From NCBI GenBank assembly GCA_012934845.2, contig WNNJ02002964.1, positions 1 to 64,000 on the forward strand: 64,000 nt of DNA, written 5' to 3'. Positions 11,320-22,514 of this stretch are shown piece after piece (the first letter of the stretch is position 1; each line of letters starts with the position of its first letter). This stretch comes from Pomphorhynchus laevis. Taxonomy: Eukaryota; Acanthocephala; Palaeacanthocephala; Echinorhynchida; Pomphorhynchidae. A program made the translations under genes and the position numbers. The notes under the pieces are model-generated. The model was given only the letters and a program-made list of their open reading frames with translations. It ran no database searches and had not been told where the DNA came from.

Positions 11320-13515
11320 AGTACCAAACAAGTTGGTCTCAGCTTCAAATGTATATACTATGGCACACCTAAAACGATGATTGGGGTCAAGATCATTGTC
11401 TCCAGCCGTTTATAATATTGTATTACCGAAGTACATTGATACAGTGACAGATTGATGAAAATCACCGTCACCTGTGATAATCGGATAGTTCATATCTTCA
11501 GCGCATATGCGTCAAAAAACGGATGCCACAAGATACTCAAAGAAAAGTTTTTGGACGCGTATCGACGAACTGACCGCTAAAGTACCAAATATTGACATAA
11601 AAATCATCGCTGGAGATCTAAATGGACATATCGGTGTCGCAAAAGATCGACACAACTACCATGGTGGAAAGGGATTCGGACGAAGAAACGACGATGGTGA
11701 ACATATCCTTGAATTCGCAGACACACATGACCTCGAGCATCACACCTCATCACTTTCCACAGTGCCCTAAATAAAACCCAAGTCGACTATATTCTTGATC
11801 GATGGGGTGATCTCATACTCGTAATCTATACGAAATCTATCCCGTATGAAACAGTGACAACTTAACATAAACCTGTCGTTGCGATCCTGAATATCACCTC
11901 GCCGAAGCAAATTCACACAGAACGTAACATAATACCTCGTATTAAATTATGGAAGTTCAAGGAAGCGAAATCCGACTTGATGCCTCTCATAAATTTGGTA
12001 TCCATAACAGCGATAAATGATATATGGGAAAAACCCTTAACGTCTATTACGAAATTTGCTCAGAAATACTTGGTACTACGAAACCTGGAACACGACGACT
12101 CAATAAAAGTTCATAGTTGTGAATCGAGGAAGTAAAAGAAAGTGTTCGACAAAAAACGCAGTTACTACGTCTGGCTCACGAGCAAAACTGCTGAAGACTG
12201 GGAAAAATACAAGAAATCTAAAAAGAAAGCAAAGAAAATAATAGCTAAAATTAAAGCAAAGAAGTTCGATAATTTGTATGAGAGACTTGATACGTGAAGG
12301 AGAGCGCAAAATTTATAGAATCTCCCAACTAAGGTACCGAAAAACGCAGGATACTGAAAATTTCGACGGCATCAACGATCAAAATGATGTCTCTCTTATC
12401 CATAGGATGTAGATTTCAGAGCGGTGACTCAGCTACTTTAATGCGTTATCCAACCTGGAATTCGAACAACCACCCATCTCACATCTTCCACCGATCGGCG
12501 GACCAGTTATGCCTATAGTAGCTTCCGAGGTTGAAAATGCACTACATAAAAGGAAAAGCGCAAAAGCTACGGGGACGGATGGTGTAGCTTTAGAATTCTT
12601 GAAATCAAATGCACGGGATACAACAAGATGGCTAGTGCAGATTTTCAACCAAATAATCACAGTAATAGAGATACCTCTATACTGGAAACGCAGCGCAATC
12701 GTACCTACATGAAAACAGAATGGAAACCCAGCTGACTGTACAAATTATCGCCCGATTCGCATCATTTCACACACCCTCAAGATTTTGGAACATGTGATAA
12801 ACGATAGGATACGAAGCATAGTCAAGCTATTCCAAAATCAATGTGCGTTTGTCGAGAACTGTGGCACCATCGATGATATCCATGCATTTTGAATCCTTCT
12901 CGAAAAACATCAAGAAAAACGGAAAGCTATATATTGTGCGTTCCTCGATATTGAAAAGGCGTTCGATCGGGTCCTACATGAGGTTATTTGATACGCTTTG
13001 AGATTCCATAAAGTTCCTAAGGAAATTTTCGATGGATCAAATTAATATACAAAGGATCAACAAGTCAAGTATGCACAATAGTGGGATACATGGATGATTT
13101 CCCTATCACTGTGGGAGCTCATGAAGGGATTGCACAGTATCCGTTATTATTTATACTTGTTATGTACGCAGTATCCAACGATATAAACAGGCAGTTTCCG
13201 TGAACGATTCTATATGCTTATGACGTCATGCTAGCGTCCGTAGATAAAAATGACCTCCAGCAACAAATAATTGACGAAATTGACTCAAACAGTTCGGTCT
13301 ACGCCTGAACGCGTGTAAAACAGAATACCTGACCACAAATATGGATGATGATCAGCCATTACAGTTTGAAAAGCGCACGCTACACCGAGCAAATACCTTG
13401 GCTCAACCATAGCGGCAAACGGTAACTTACATGCACAAGTATCGTCTCGAATAAATGCGGCCTGGATGGAGTGGCGGTCAGTTACAGGTATTCTTTGCGA
13501 TCCGAAGATAAAAGC
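11320..13515 (+). mobile_element. RTE-like LINE, decayed (endonuclease plus reverse transcriptase)
   Basis: Conceptual frames read, in order: AP-endonuclease blocks SDRLMKITV and HIFSAYA (about 11,440-11,510), AGDLNGHIG with GGKGFGRRNDDGEHILEFA (11,507-11,740), then RT blocks KATGTDGVALEFLKS (12,555-12,610), NYRPIRIISHTLKILE, FLDIEKAFDRV (about 12,940-12,975) and a late KYLGSTIAANG...INAAWMEWRSVTGILCD (to about 13,515). This order and these motifs are those of the RTE-type elements common in helminths and other animals. The reading needs several frame changes and crosses stops (for example TGA at 12,711-12,713), so it is a dead copy. No ORF1 is seen. The 3' end is cut off by the next fragment. 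Confidence 0.8.
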
Positions 13516-13830
13516 TCCTTGCCTCTCGTTTACCCAGCATAGTTCGCCTCGATTGGACTCTTCGGGGGTGGGTGGGGGTGAAAGAACCCGGGTGGTTCAG
13601 TCGGAAGGCGGCGTGTTGGATTGTTTAAAGGGCTCAGATCCCACTAGACCTCGGGCAGTCTCTGTGGATTCCTATGAATCGCCTTCCTCGGAGTGTGTTC
13701 CAGGCCGGACTCTCTGAAAAGAGACCTCGAGGTAGCCCTTGGTAGGTGGAGAGATCAAATATCGATACTGGTCGATAACCGCCTTGTCTATCTGAAAGAG
13801 AACTAGAGTATGTCGCCCAGGATAGTAATG
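13516..13830 (+). mobile_element. I-like LINE fragment
   Basis: The stretch starting CTCGTTTACCCAGCATAGTTCG matches 50,855-50,985 inside the I-like LINE at 49-51 kb (shared CGCCTCGATTGGACTCTT and GGTGGTTCAGTCG). It abuts the RTE-like copy without a spacer. The peptide frames here are shadows, and no motif beyond this match is visible. Confidence 0.65.
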
Positions 13831-14175
13831 TCTGGAGTAGTGTGTTTAAAACAAAAAATGTGGAAAGACAATATAAAATGGTGTATTTACAAACATATAC
13901 TATTATTAGTGTCAAAATAATATAATAAAATCAAAATAGAATAATTAATTATGAATTATATTAATTAATTTGGAGAAGACCGAACAATGTCATTAAACTG
14001 TGGTTCGCTTAATATGTCTTGTTTTTAGTTGTTTTTTTTCGTGTTAACCGTATAGCCATGTATTATTATGTTTTAAAAAATTATTATGCAAATTACTTAA
14101 AATTATTATTACTGCTAATTACTGATGAAAGTACAAGAGGTACTTCAACTTAAGAATCCCAAGTAGAGAACAAAC
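13831..14175. other. Gene-free AT-rich spacer
   Basis: No gene or repeat is recognised between the I-like fragment and the RLE-type LINE. Confidence 0.4.
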
Positions 14176-17045
14176 GTGTTCATAAATCGACAAGAAATGA
14201 ACACTCTAATACTGTCGAATATAGAGATACGTTTGATCCTACGTATAGACATGAGCTTGCTAGTGCATATTCGGAGGTCATCGGTTGACATCCTAATCTC
14301 TTCTCATTACCCCTCTGCAAAGAGTGATCTGTTCATCGATCTGATTAGTGAAAAATACAAAAAGGTTGCGGATAAGTTAGACGGAGAGTACTTGGCATTG
14401 AAAGAAGTTACGGTAAAATGTCAGTGCCTACTTCAACGAATTCCATCACGGGGGGTGCAATTAATAAGGAAAACGCTAAGACGCCTTACACTATGGCACA
14501 GCGGCCAACTTCAGGACTTACTGGACGAAGCTTGTGTACTCCAACGAAAATGTATATTAAATACCAACATAGTCAAAGAAGTTGACAGGAAAAAACGCTT
14601 CTCGTCATTGATCAAATCTGGCAATACCACCGCTGCGATCAAAACCCTGGAACAATCGGACACATTCGATTGTCCGATATTTCATTGGGACGATGATTTC
14701 AACGAACGTAGTGTACGTGAGATATTAAGTAAAATGCATCCGGATGGCATGAACGATGACCAGGAAGCATTGTTGCAAAGGCCAATTCCAAATTGTGTAG
14801 TTTATCATGATGTTGTCTTTACCGTGATAGACGCGAACCGTGTAATTGCTGCCGCTTTGATGACTCGTGGAGGTGCTGGACCATAAGGGGTCATTGCTTA
14901 TGAGTTCAAGCGAATGTTAACGACATTCAAGACACATTCACGAGATTCGGCGGAGATAATCTGGCGTTTGACATTTTGGATTGCAACGGATAAAATTGAT
15001 TTTGAGGTGTTCGAAGCTTTAGTCGCATCACGCCTCATCGCATTGAACAAAAATCCTCGCATCAGACCTAAAGGGGTAGGAGAGGCACTAAGAAGAATCA
15101 TATGTAAAACATTTGGGAATGTAGTAAAGTCTGACCTTCAAGCTGTAGCAGGCCGTGAATAATTTTGTGCTGCACAACGTGGTGGATAAAATACGCGATC
15201 CACTCGTTATCAGAGCAATTCCACTCAAATTCTAAAATGAGAATTCTATCCATTGATGACAAGAACGCGTTTAACAGGATCAGCCGAAAATTAACGCTAG
15301 CAAATATTTAAACGGTTTGTTCATCGATGAATCGAATGCTTAATAACATGCATGGAGGTCATGCGATCATGGTTGGAGATGGCGGTGAGATACTATCGAA
15401 AGAGGGTTTTACCCAAGGCGACCCGCTTGCAATGGCCGCATTTGCAGCGGCATCGTTGCAACTAATCAATAGAATACAAGCAAGGATTCCGAGCATCACA
15501 CAGCGATAGTATGCAGAGATGAATCAATTTTTGTTGGACTGGTGTGACCGCTGAACGATTTGAGAATTATATGGGATATCTTGCACACCACTGGTCCTTA
15601 ATACGGGTACTTTGTCAAGGACATAAAGAGTAGTCTTCTATATCATCATTCATGTACCAAAGTCGCACATGAACTGTTCGCAGAAACGAATGTCTCGATG
15701 TCCAAACGCGGTGTGATACTGCTTGAAGCCCCCTTGGCCTCCACTGACTTGGTTGAAGAGCAAGTAACGTGCGCTACTGGTAGATGGCAGAATATCGTAT
15801 CAAAGATGAGTACTATCTCAGACGTTGATGTTGACTCCGCCTATGCGGCCTATGTTTATGCCTTACAGTATAAATGGATTCACTTTTACGTACAACGGCG
15901 TGCTCTCCTGAATTGTTTAAACCACTAGGTGATGATATCTTCGATGTATTTGCGTCTAAAACATTTGATCACCCCACTTCATCAATCCTCATATCAATAT
16001 ACACTCTTCCACCATGTATGGGCGGTCTTGTGATGATGGATCCGGTAAAGGAAGCAGAATATCAATATATGACCTCTAAAATGCTGTGCAAAGCATACAA
16101 TTATATTACAAATCCAGTCCAAAAACATACTCAGCATATGATGACCGCCAACACCATTTAGGACATAAACAACAAGCGCCACACCGATAAACTAAATGAG
16201 ATAAACGAGTTTGGTACAGAAGGCATGTATAGACACTTACATTTTGTTGATTTAAAGGGTGCATCCAGCTGGCTTACAGTACGACAACTAGAACAACAGG
16301 GGCTTCATCTTACGTCGAGAGAGTTTCGGGATGCTCTAACTGCTCGCTTCAACAACTGGACCCCCACAGGTATGGCGAAAAACTGTATTTGTGGCGACCA
16401 TCAGAACATGACACATGCTCTTTCCTGTAAAAGGGGTACTCTGCCGAATATCCGACACAACGAGATTCGCGACATAGTGACTGACACATTGACACTTGTA
16501 TGCAATGTAGTGGGACTTGAACATCAGCTGGAACCCGTACCAGAATCAATTCCTTTCTAACGGGTCACAACTACAAGAAAACCTGATGCATGCCCGGATA
16601 TCGTATGTTGCGGCCTGCTTGGCGGCAGGATGAAGCGAACGTTTTTTGACGTTTGTATTTTTAACAGCAATACTCCATCATACCAGTCAAAATCCGTATC
16701 ATTTTGCTTCGATTATCACGAGACGCAAAAACGCAACAAATATGAAGAGCGAATAAAGGAGGTGGACCACAGTACATTCTGTCCGATAGTTATAGCCGCG
16801 ACTGGTGGGATCGGACTATCAACAGATGCCATGATCAAGACGATTGTGTGGAAGCTAAACGAAAAAAGGAAGCCTTATACGCGGATTCCATCGCCTAGTT
16901 ATGAACGAAAATAAGCCTCTCCATTGCTAGGGCAGTCTCCATGTGCTTGCGAGCTACCCGATCCGCGCAACATTTACCTATTGTAACATCTGAGGACGTC
17001 CAAGCTCAAATACGGATAACGCGGAATGCTATATCGACAACCTCA
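14176..17045 (+). mobile_element. RLE-type LINE (reverse transcriptase plus restriction-like endonuclease), decayed
   Basis: The first open frame (14,176-14,886) is an N-terminal region before the RT. Next come RT blocks RLIALNKNPRIRPKGVGEALRRIICK (15,025-15,110, cited in parts), SIDDKNAFNRI (about 15,250), and KEGFTQGDPLAMA (15,400-15,440). The expected YADD appears as YAEM near 15,510. The C-terminal part holds CICGDHQNMTHALSC (a CCHC zinc knuckle, about 16,386-16,430), RHNEIRD (16,456-16,476) and PDI...RTFFDV (about 16,594-16,655). CCHC, RHN and PD-x-D together are the signature of the restriction-like endonuclease of R2/NeSL-like LINEs. The copy needs several frame changes and stops (for example TAA at 14,884 and at 16,558). 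The R2/NeSL placement is an inference. Confidence 0.7.
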
Positions 17046-17617
17046 AGAGACTTGCTTTATCAATTAGTTATTTAATTAATTGAAATATCGATTGCGAAAT
17101 TAGCTGATTTTAATTATTGTTGCTCGCTAGGAGACCTTTGTAACATTGTATTTTGATATTTGCTTTGACTAATAACTATCCTCTCATATAAATTTAAGCA
17201 AGGCTGAACGACAATCTTGATGCTTAAATCTAAAAGATCTACGGTGGTAATTCTCCCATTTTACTGTCAAAATGGATAACTCACTTTCTTTTGTTTATTC
17301 TACACCAGGCATCTTTCCTCTAACTTTCTTCATTTGCTTCACTTTAATTAAAGTTGATACATATCCACTTAATGATCCTTTTACGCTTTGAGAAATTAAA
17401 GAGTCTCTAGTCTTTATGTCATCCGATAAAGTAACAGGGTCGAACAATCTTTGCTTGAACATTTAAAAAAATTGTATAGTTTGTGATATTTCAGTATTGT
17501 TAAGTTGGAAGGTTTCCGTCTCGAGTGACCTCTAACAGGCACGCTGCATTTCCCCGCTGCACTGCACAGCTTAAACGATGCAAGAGGAAATTGGCAGCTC
17601 TTCGAACATCTGTTGCC
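17046..17617. other. Gene-free interval
   Basis: Nothing recognised beyond the end of the RLE-type LINE. A GC-richer stretch (17,515-17,617) leads into the perfect palindrome and may belong to the same unknown element. Confidence 0.4.
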
Positions 17618-17669
17618 ACCACCAACATATTGCCCAGTTTTGTCAAAAACTGGGCAATATGTTGGTGGT
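17618..17669. repeat. Perfect 24-base inverted repeat
   Basis: The left arm 17,618-17,641 (ACCACCAACATATTGCCCAG then TTTT) and the right arm 17,646-17,669 are exact reverse complements, separated by GTCA. The two small opposing open frames across it are mirror shadows of the palindrome. It could extrude as a cruciform or be the folded end of a transposon. No family is recognised. Confidence 0.95.
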
Positions 17670-20159
17670 TTAAAATATACTTTTTTAAATATACATTTAA
17701 AATATACTTTTTTCTTACCTCCAGAACAATATGATTTTCCATATTGTTTTGGAAAATCCTCTCTAAAAATTATTGTTTTATATTGTCATAATAAAATGAC
17801 ACAGAGCGATATGTAAATCTTTTAAAGGGAACAATTTCTAAAGGCCAAAACACTTTGAGATAAAGTGTCAGCTGCGATGTTTGCTTTTCCTGACCTATAT
17901 TTAATCTAGTATCAATATTTAGCGAGCTCAAGCTTCCAATGAGTAAGTTTGTCGTTCTTTGTACGACTTTTCTTCGACAGGTTAAATATAAAAGGCTAGC
18001 ATTTTCGTAACAAATTTCCGACCTAAATGCAATTCGCTCAATTCACTCAATAACGTATCAATTACTCTATTTACTCAATGGTGTATTAATTACCAAATCT
18101 AGTATCAATATTTCATTAATATCGCTGATTGCGGTATTAATGTAAATGAGCCAATATTATTTTTTTTATTTTTTCTTATCTCTTTCTTCTGATCGGTTTT
18201 AAAAGCCCTGAGGTTATGACATGTTGTGAAAGAGCCGAGATTAAAGATCCGCTGCTCATAAGGGAGAGTCTTCTATGTCCGGAGAGCCACCGGACATATA
18301 AGTAAATACTTCTATGTCCGGTGCACCAAAATCAAGTCAAACATTAAGTCAGTTAAAGAAATTGCGTTTATAATTTAATATATTACTATTTCCGAATTAA
18401 ATGCAATTTATAATTTGATAAATAAAATAATAAACAAATTAAATAACATAAATTAAATAACAAACAAGTTATCTTTTAAATCCTTAAAATAAAAACTTTG
18501 CGCTCGGAAGAAAGCAGATTTGATGGAAATTTGAAATTACCTTGATCGCTTATCAACTAAAAATTTAATTTGGGATTAAAATTAAATAATTAATCGACAT
18601 TTTTGATTATTAAAAAATTAATATTTCTTAACAATATGACTAAATACTCAACTCACGAGAGCATTACTTCAGCGTTAGATCTAATTGTTTTATTGTCGTA
18701 TTTTATTTCATAAAATTTACAAAAACTTAATTTATTCAATTTGAAAATAACTCTATAATGATAGTTCACTTAAAGTTTACTCCGTAAAAACAGTTTGTTC
18801 AATATATTGAGATGAAAAACAATTTGCTCAGAAGTATGTTCTAAACTTATACATTGCCAGCTTTGAAGATATAAACATGATTAAACGGCATATGGCGGTT
18901 TTGTCATATTTGTTTCATGGGTTATATAATTATCATCACAAAGATCCGTTAATCGTTCTCTTTAAAACGGTTTTAAACTCGATGTAATGAAACAATTTTA
19001 ACTTTTCAAGGACACTTAATCAGGATTTATTCGAGAAACAGAATATTTATTCCAAGAAGAGCTTTATCTCAAGACAATATAAAATTATATTTGCACAGCT
19101 ATTGTTTTCATACTATAACAAAAGATTGAACAAAATTATATTCCTGAAATAGATGGTAGCAATAGATGCTGAAATGTTAAAACTTTTAAACAATAAAATA
19201 ACTTTTGTTCCTTTAGGTAAAAATAATATTGTGAAAATTTAGGGTTTGACGGTAACGAAAGAATGCATGTTAGTGCGTACCTAATCAGATCAAGCATTTA
19301 AGTGAATCATAAAATTAACAAATTTGTTGAGAATAAAGTTTGGTAAAAATCCAGGACGAGGTGAATATAATTTAGAGTTGACATATTAGTTACAATGATT
19401 TTGTTGTAGAGATATTATCGATTGTAGGATTCTAATCAGTTCCAGAACTATATGCATCAATTATAGTAAATAGTCTCTCGCCGTTTCTTAATTTTATGTT
19501 AAAGTATAAGCTGTGCTTCCAAACTTAATGATTGCGAAGATTCAAAAATTGACAGTGTAAAAGGTAATTTTCTGTGAACGAATATACCTAGTCATAAAGA
19601 GTGGGTCGGCAACAAAACCATTTTTAAATGTTCGCAAATGTTTTAACATTTTTAAATGTTATTTAATAGCATTTTTGAATATTAATTTTCCAAAAATACA
19701 AACTAGAATTATAATTCCAAAAAATGAAATGTTTTACCCTATCTAATTTAAATATTAATATCAAAATATTAATTTTGATATTAATTATAATATTTAATTT
19801 TGTGACAATCAATAATTACCTAAATTTTAGAATAATTATAATTTTTTATTAATATAATTATCTGAGATAATTTATTTAAAATAATAACCCTCTGCCGCCA
19901 CGGGCGATTAGGGAGGATCAACATTAACACGTTATTACCACACTACAACGTTAATAGGCAAATAACTACCAAATTAATAATACAAATTCACTGGTCGTTA
20001 AGCTGCAATTATTATAATTATAATATAATTATAAAAATTATATTATTATAGTTTTTTTTAATAAAATAATTTTTTATAACAATACATGTTCAGTTACCCT
20101 TCAAATGGGTCCTCTACATATTTTTACAAAATTGTTCATTCATTTTTTAAGTCTTTGAT
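17670..20159. other. Gene-free AT-rich interval
   Basis: No supported gene. Small items include a repeated AAATATACTTTTTT near 17,675-17,715, an inverted repeat around 17,726-17,750 (ACAATATG-attttc-CATATTGT) and the hairpin at 18,274-18,298. Confidence 0.45.
18274..18298. repeat. Hairpin TATGTCCGG-7-CCGGACATA with a third arm copy
   Basis: Two perfect 9-base arms are separated by AGAGCCA. A further CTTCTATGTCCGG lies about 30 bases downstream, near 18,310-18,322, so the left arm also occurs as a direct repeat. Its meaning is unknown. Confidence 0.85.
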
Positions 20160-20700
20160 TGTAAAGTTGTATCCTCACACTGCTTCATAACGCCACATCG
20201 TCGTGGAAAAAACGACGAACTCTTGGCTATGGCGACGACAATCTTTGTTCGAATTTGGTTTACACAGGTCGCGTAATCAATATTGCTTTTATTGGCTATC
20301 TTGCAAGATATTTTTTAAGGACTTGATGGGCATCCATTCCAATTCCTCCACTCGTTGTTAGTACGAAAGGATAAAATACAGCTATTTCAATCCTGGTTAC
20401 TCGTTCGGCATATTTTGCTAGTTTCCTTAAACGATGGTAATTATAGCTAGCAGTAGGACCTGAGATATAAAAAGGGCATGACAGTTATAGATACAGATGT
20501 CCAAAAAGGACCGCTCTAGATTTCCATTCTCAGTACTGTTATAAGCAACATCCAATCGAGCCTCGTCAGCACGAGTGGTTGCACGGTTCTCAAATGAAAC
20601 ATCATCACTTAGTGGAGACAATTTTGGTTCTGTAACGATCCAGTATAACACTTGCTTAATTGTATTAGCGACGATGTCTCGCACAATATTGTGTCTGATG
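20160..20700 (-). mobile_element. RLE-type LINE, 5'-truncated fragment
   Basis: The minus-strand reading gives RHNIVRDIVANTIKQV (from about 20,695 downward), then TEPKLSPLSDD, ARLDVA and LERSFLDICIYN, with TSGGIGMDAHQVLKKYLA near 20,300. This is the same endonuclease region as at 16,450-16,900 in the plus-strand copy, including the spacing between the two acidic residues. Only the last quarter of the element is present, as expected from 5' truncation. It is a different copy and not a tandem duplicate, because the residues differ throughout. Confidence 0.7.
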
Positions 20701-20744
20701 GATGATATATAATAATATATATTATTATAATTAGAAATAATAAT

Positions 20745-21210
20745 ATATAAATAATAAATAATCTATGAATAGTAATCAATGTAAATTATATAATACCAAT
20801 GGTAAACTATAAATGACAATATATCAATAAATAAATAATAAATTATTTAATATTGTAGAGCAATTTATCCGAATAAGGGATTTAATAAGGGATTTAAAAA
20901 AAACAAATATTGCAGACAGTAAACAGACATTTAATAATCAATAAAAATAACAAATTATATAATAAACAATGGTAAACTATGAATGATAATAAAGAAATAA
21001 TAAAAAATATATTAATAATCAATAAAAATAATAAATTATATAATAAACAATGGTAAACTATGAATGACAATATAGAAAGAATAAATAATATATAAATAAT
21101 CAATAAAAATTATAAGTTATATAATAAACAATGGTAAACTAGAAGTTATAATATAGAAATAATAAATAATATATCAATAATCAATAAAAATAATAAATTA
21201 TAATATACTA
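20745..21210. repeat. Tandem array, unit about 82 bases
   Basis: The phrases ATAATAAACAATGGTAAACTA and AATAATCAATAAAAATAATA recur with a period of about 82 bases (near 20,960, 21,042 and 21,124). A diverged unit at 20,780-20,830 is split off by a short unrelated piece. The minus-strand open frame here is only the repeat read in one frame. Confidence 0.8.
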
Positions 21211-21672
21211 TAGAGAAATTTAAACAATTATTCGTACATTTCAATTTTATAAACAGAAGTCGAACATTGTTACCTTTTTGAATGTGTAGAATGGTAATTA
21301 ATATATAATTAATTTTGTAAACTCACGTGATTAATTAGCGTTAGTTCTTGAATTCAAATCAAGAAATATTTTTTATTCAACTCTTTGGTTTTTCAATCCT
21401 ACTCTGAAATAAAATGATTTATAGTCAATATTTTTAAACTTCAAAGTTTTTAAACTGAATTTTAATCATATTGGATGATTAAAATCATCCAATATGATTA
21501 ATCATCCAATAAGTCACGGATAAACTCAAAATTTTAAAGGCGTATTAAAAAAATCTTAAATTTCCATGTTATACGTGGGGATTAATTTTGCCAATCAGCT
21601 GTAGTAAAATATACAATAAAAATAACTAGACAAAGTAATAGCGTTATGTAAAATTAAAACGTAAGCGCAGAA
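21211..21672. other. 3' flank of the TBC gene
   Basis: This is downstream DNA of the minus-strand gene. No clear AATAAA signal on the minus strand lies in the first 250 bases after the stop. A perfect palindrome is at 21,464-21,499. Confidence 0.4.
21464..21499. repeat. Perfect 17-base inverted repeat, 2-base spacer
   Basis: The left arm AATCATATTGGATGATT and its exact reverse complement flank AA, and a partial third copy (AATCATCCAATA) follows. It lies about 170 bases past the stop of the TBC gene, so in a transcript it could form a stable 3'-UTR hairpin. That role is inference. Confidence 0.9.
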
Positions 21673-22514
21673 TTAAAAAGAATATTCTTCGAATACGGCA
21701 GATTTTTCATCTAACTCATTTGGTGATTTACTTCGATCTATAAACGGATAAGGTTCATACTCTCTAATCTTTGCACCTTGTATCATGACGTGAGCTATTT
21801 TAGTACGCATCTTTCGTAATTTAATCTCGGTACCTTTCGAACGAAATCGTGATTCCTTTATTGGATCGTTCTCCACATATAAATCATTAATTAAATTATT
21901 GCTACTGTTGCTAATTGTGTTGTTATCATAAATTGATGGAAATCTCATTATTTTGGTAAATTCTGACTCTTCAACATCCGGATCTCTATTGTCATCGTGT
22001 TGTTGACTATTTAACTTAATTGGTATCAAGCGGGTAGTGTAATTTTCATACAATGTATCATCGCTGTATATCGAAGATGCCATATTTATTGTACTGTCGT
22101 TGCTATCATTATAGACGCCAGAGGTGACATCACTGTTTCGCCGGCTGAAATATTGTGAATATATATTAACAGAGCGTAAATGTTGAACAACATACAATTG
22201 ATTGCCTCGGTAAAACGCTTCGGATATAGCTAGTTTGTCTTCATAGTTGAATATACAATTCGTGTTGCGACTGGCACGGTGTACAATTTCTGCTTTTGAA
22301 AGGGAATGTTCTGGCGCAAATGGAAAACGAGGCAACTCATCTTCTGGTGTAGAATCCTCACTCGGTAATAGATTTAATTTACGCAAAAGCACAAAGTTCG
22401 CCCGTAATTCTATCATACATCTGTCATCACTAATTCCACCGAAATTTACGGCCAAGTTACTTGATCCTAGGAAGTTGAGGATTTGATCTATTGACCCAAG
22501 TTTCATCAACGTAT
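21673..22514 (-). CDS. RN-tre: RN-tre-like last exon (end of TBC domain and tail)
   Basis: About 280 codons from [16 protein letters not shown] to the stop after EEYSF. The first 50 residues finish the TBC domain. The rest is a Ser/Asn/Asp-rich, probably disordered tail (about residues 70-215) with basic clusters near the end. The tail is much shorter than in vertebrate USP6NL and has no similarity that I recognise. An 837-base open frame in such AT-rich DNA is itself strong evidence for coding. Confidence 0.9.

Noticed and set aside
20894-21103. Minus-strand hydrophobic protein
   Set aside because: It is the 82-base tandem repeat read in one frame.
22247-22486. Plus-strand frame inside the last RN-tre exon
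   Set aside because: It is antisense to a well-supported coding exon.
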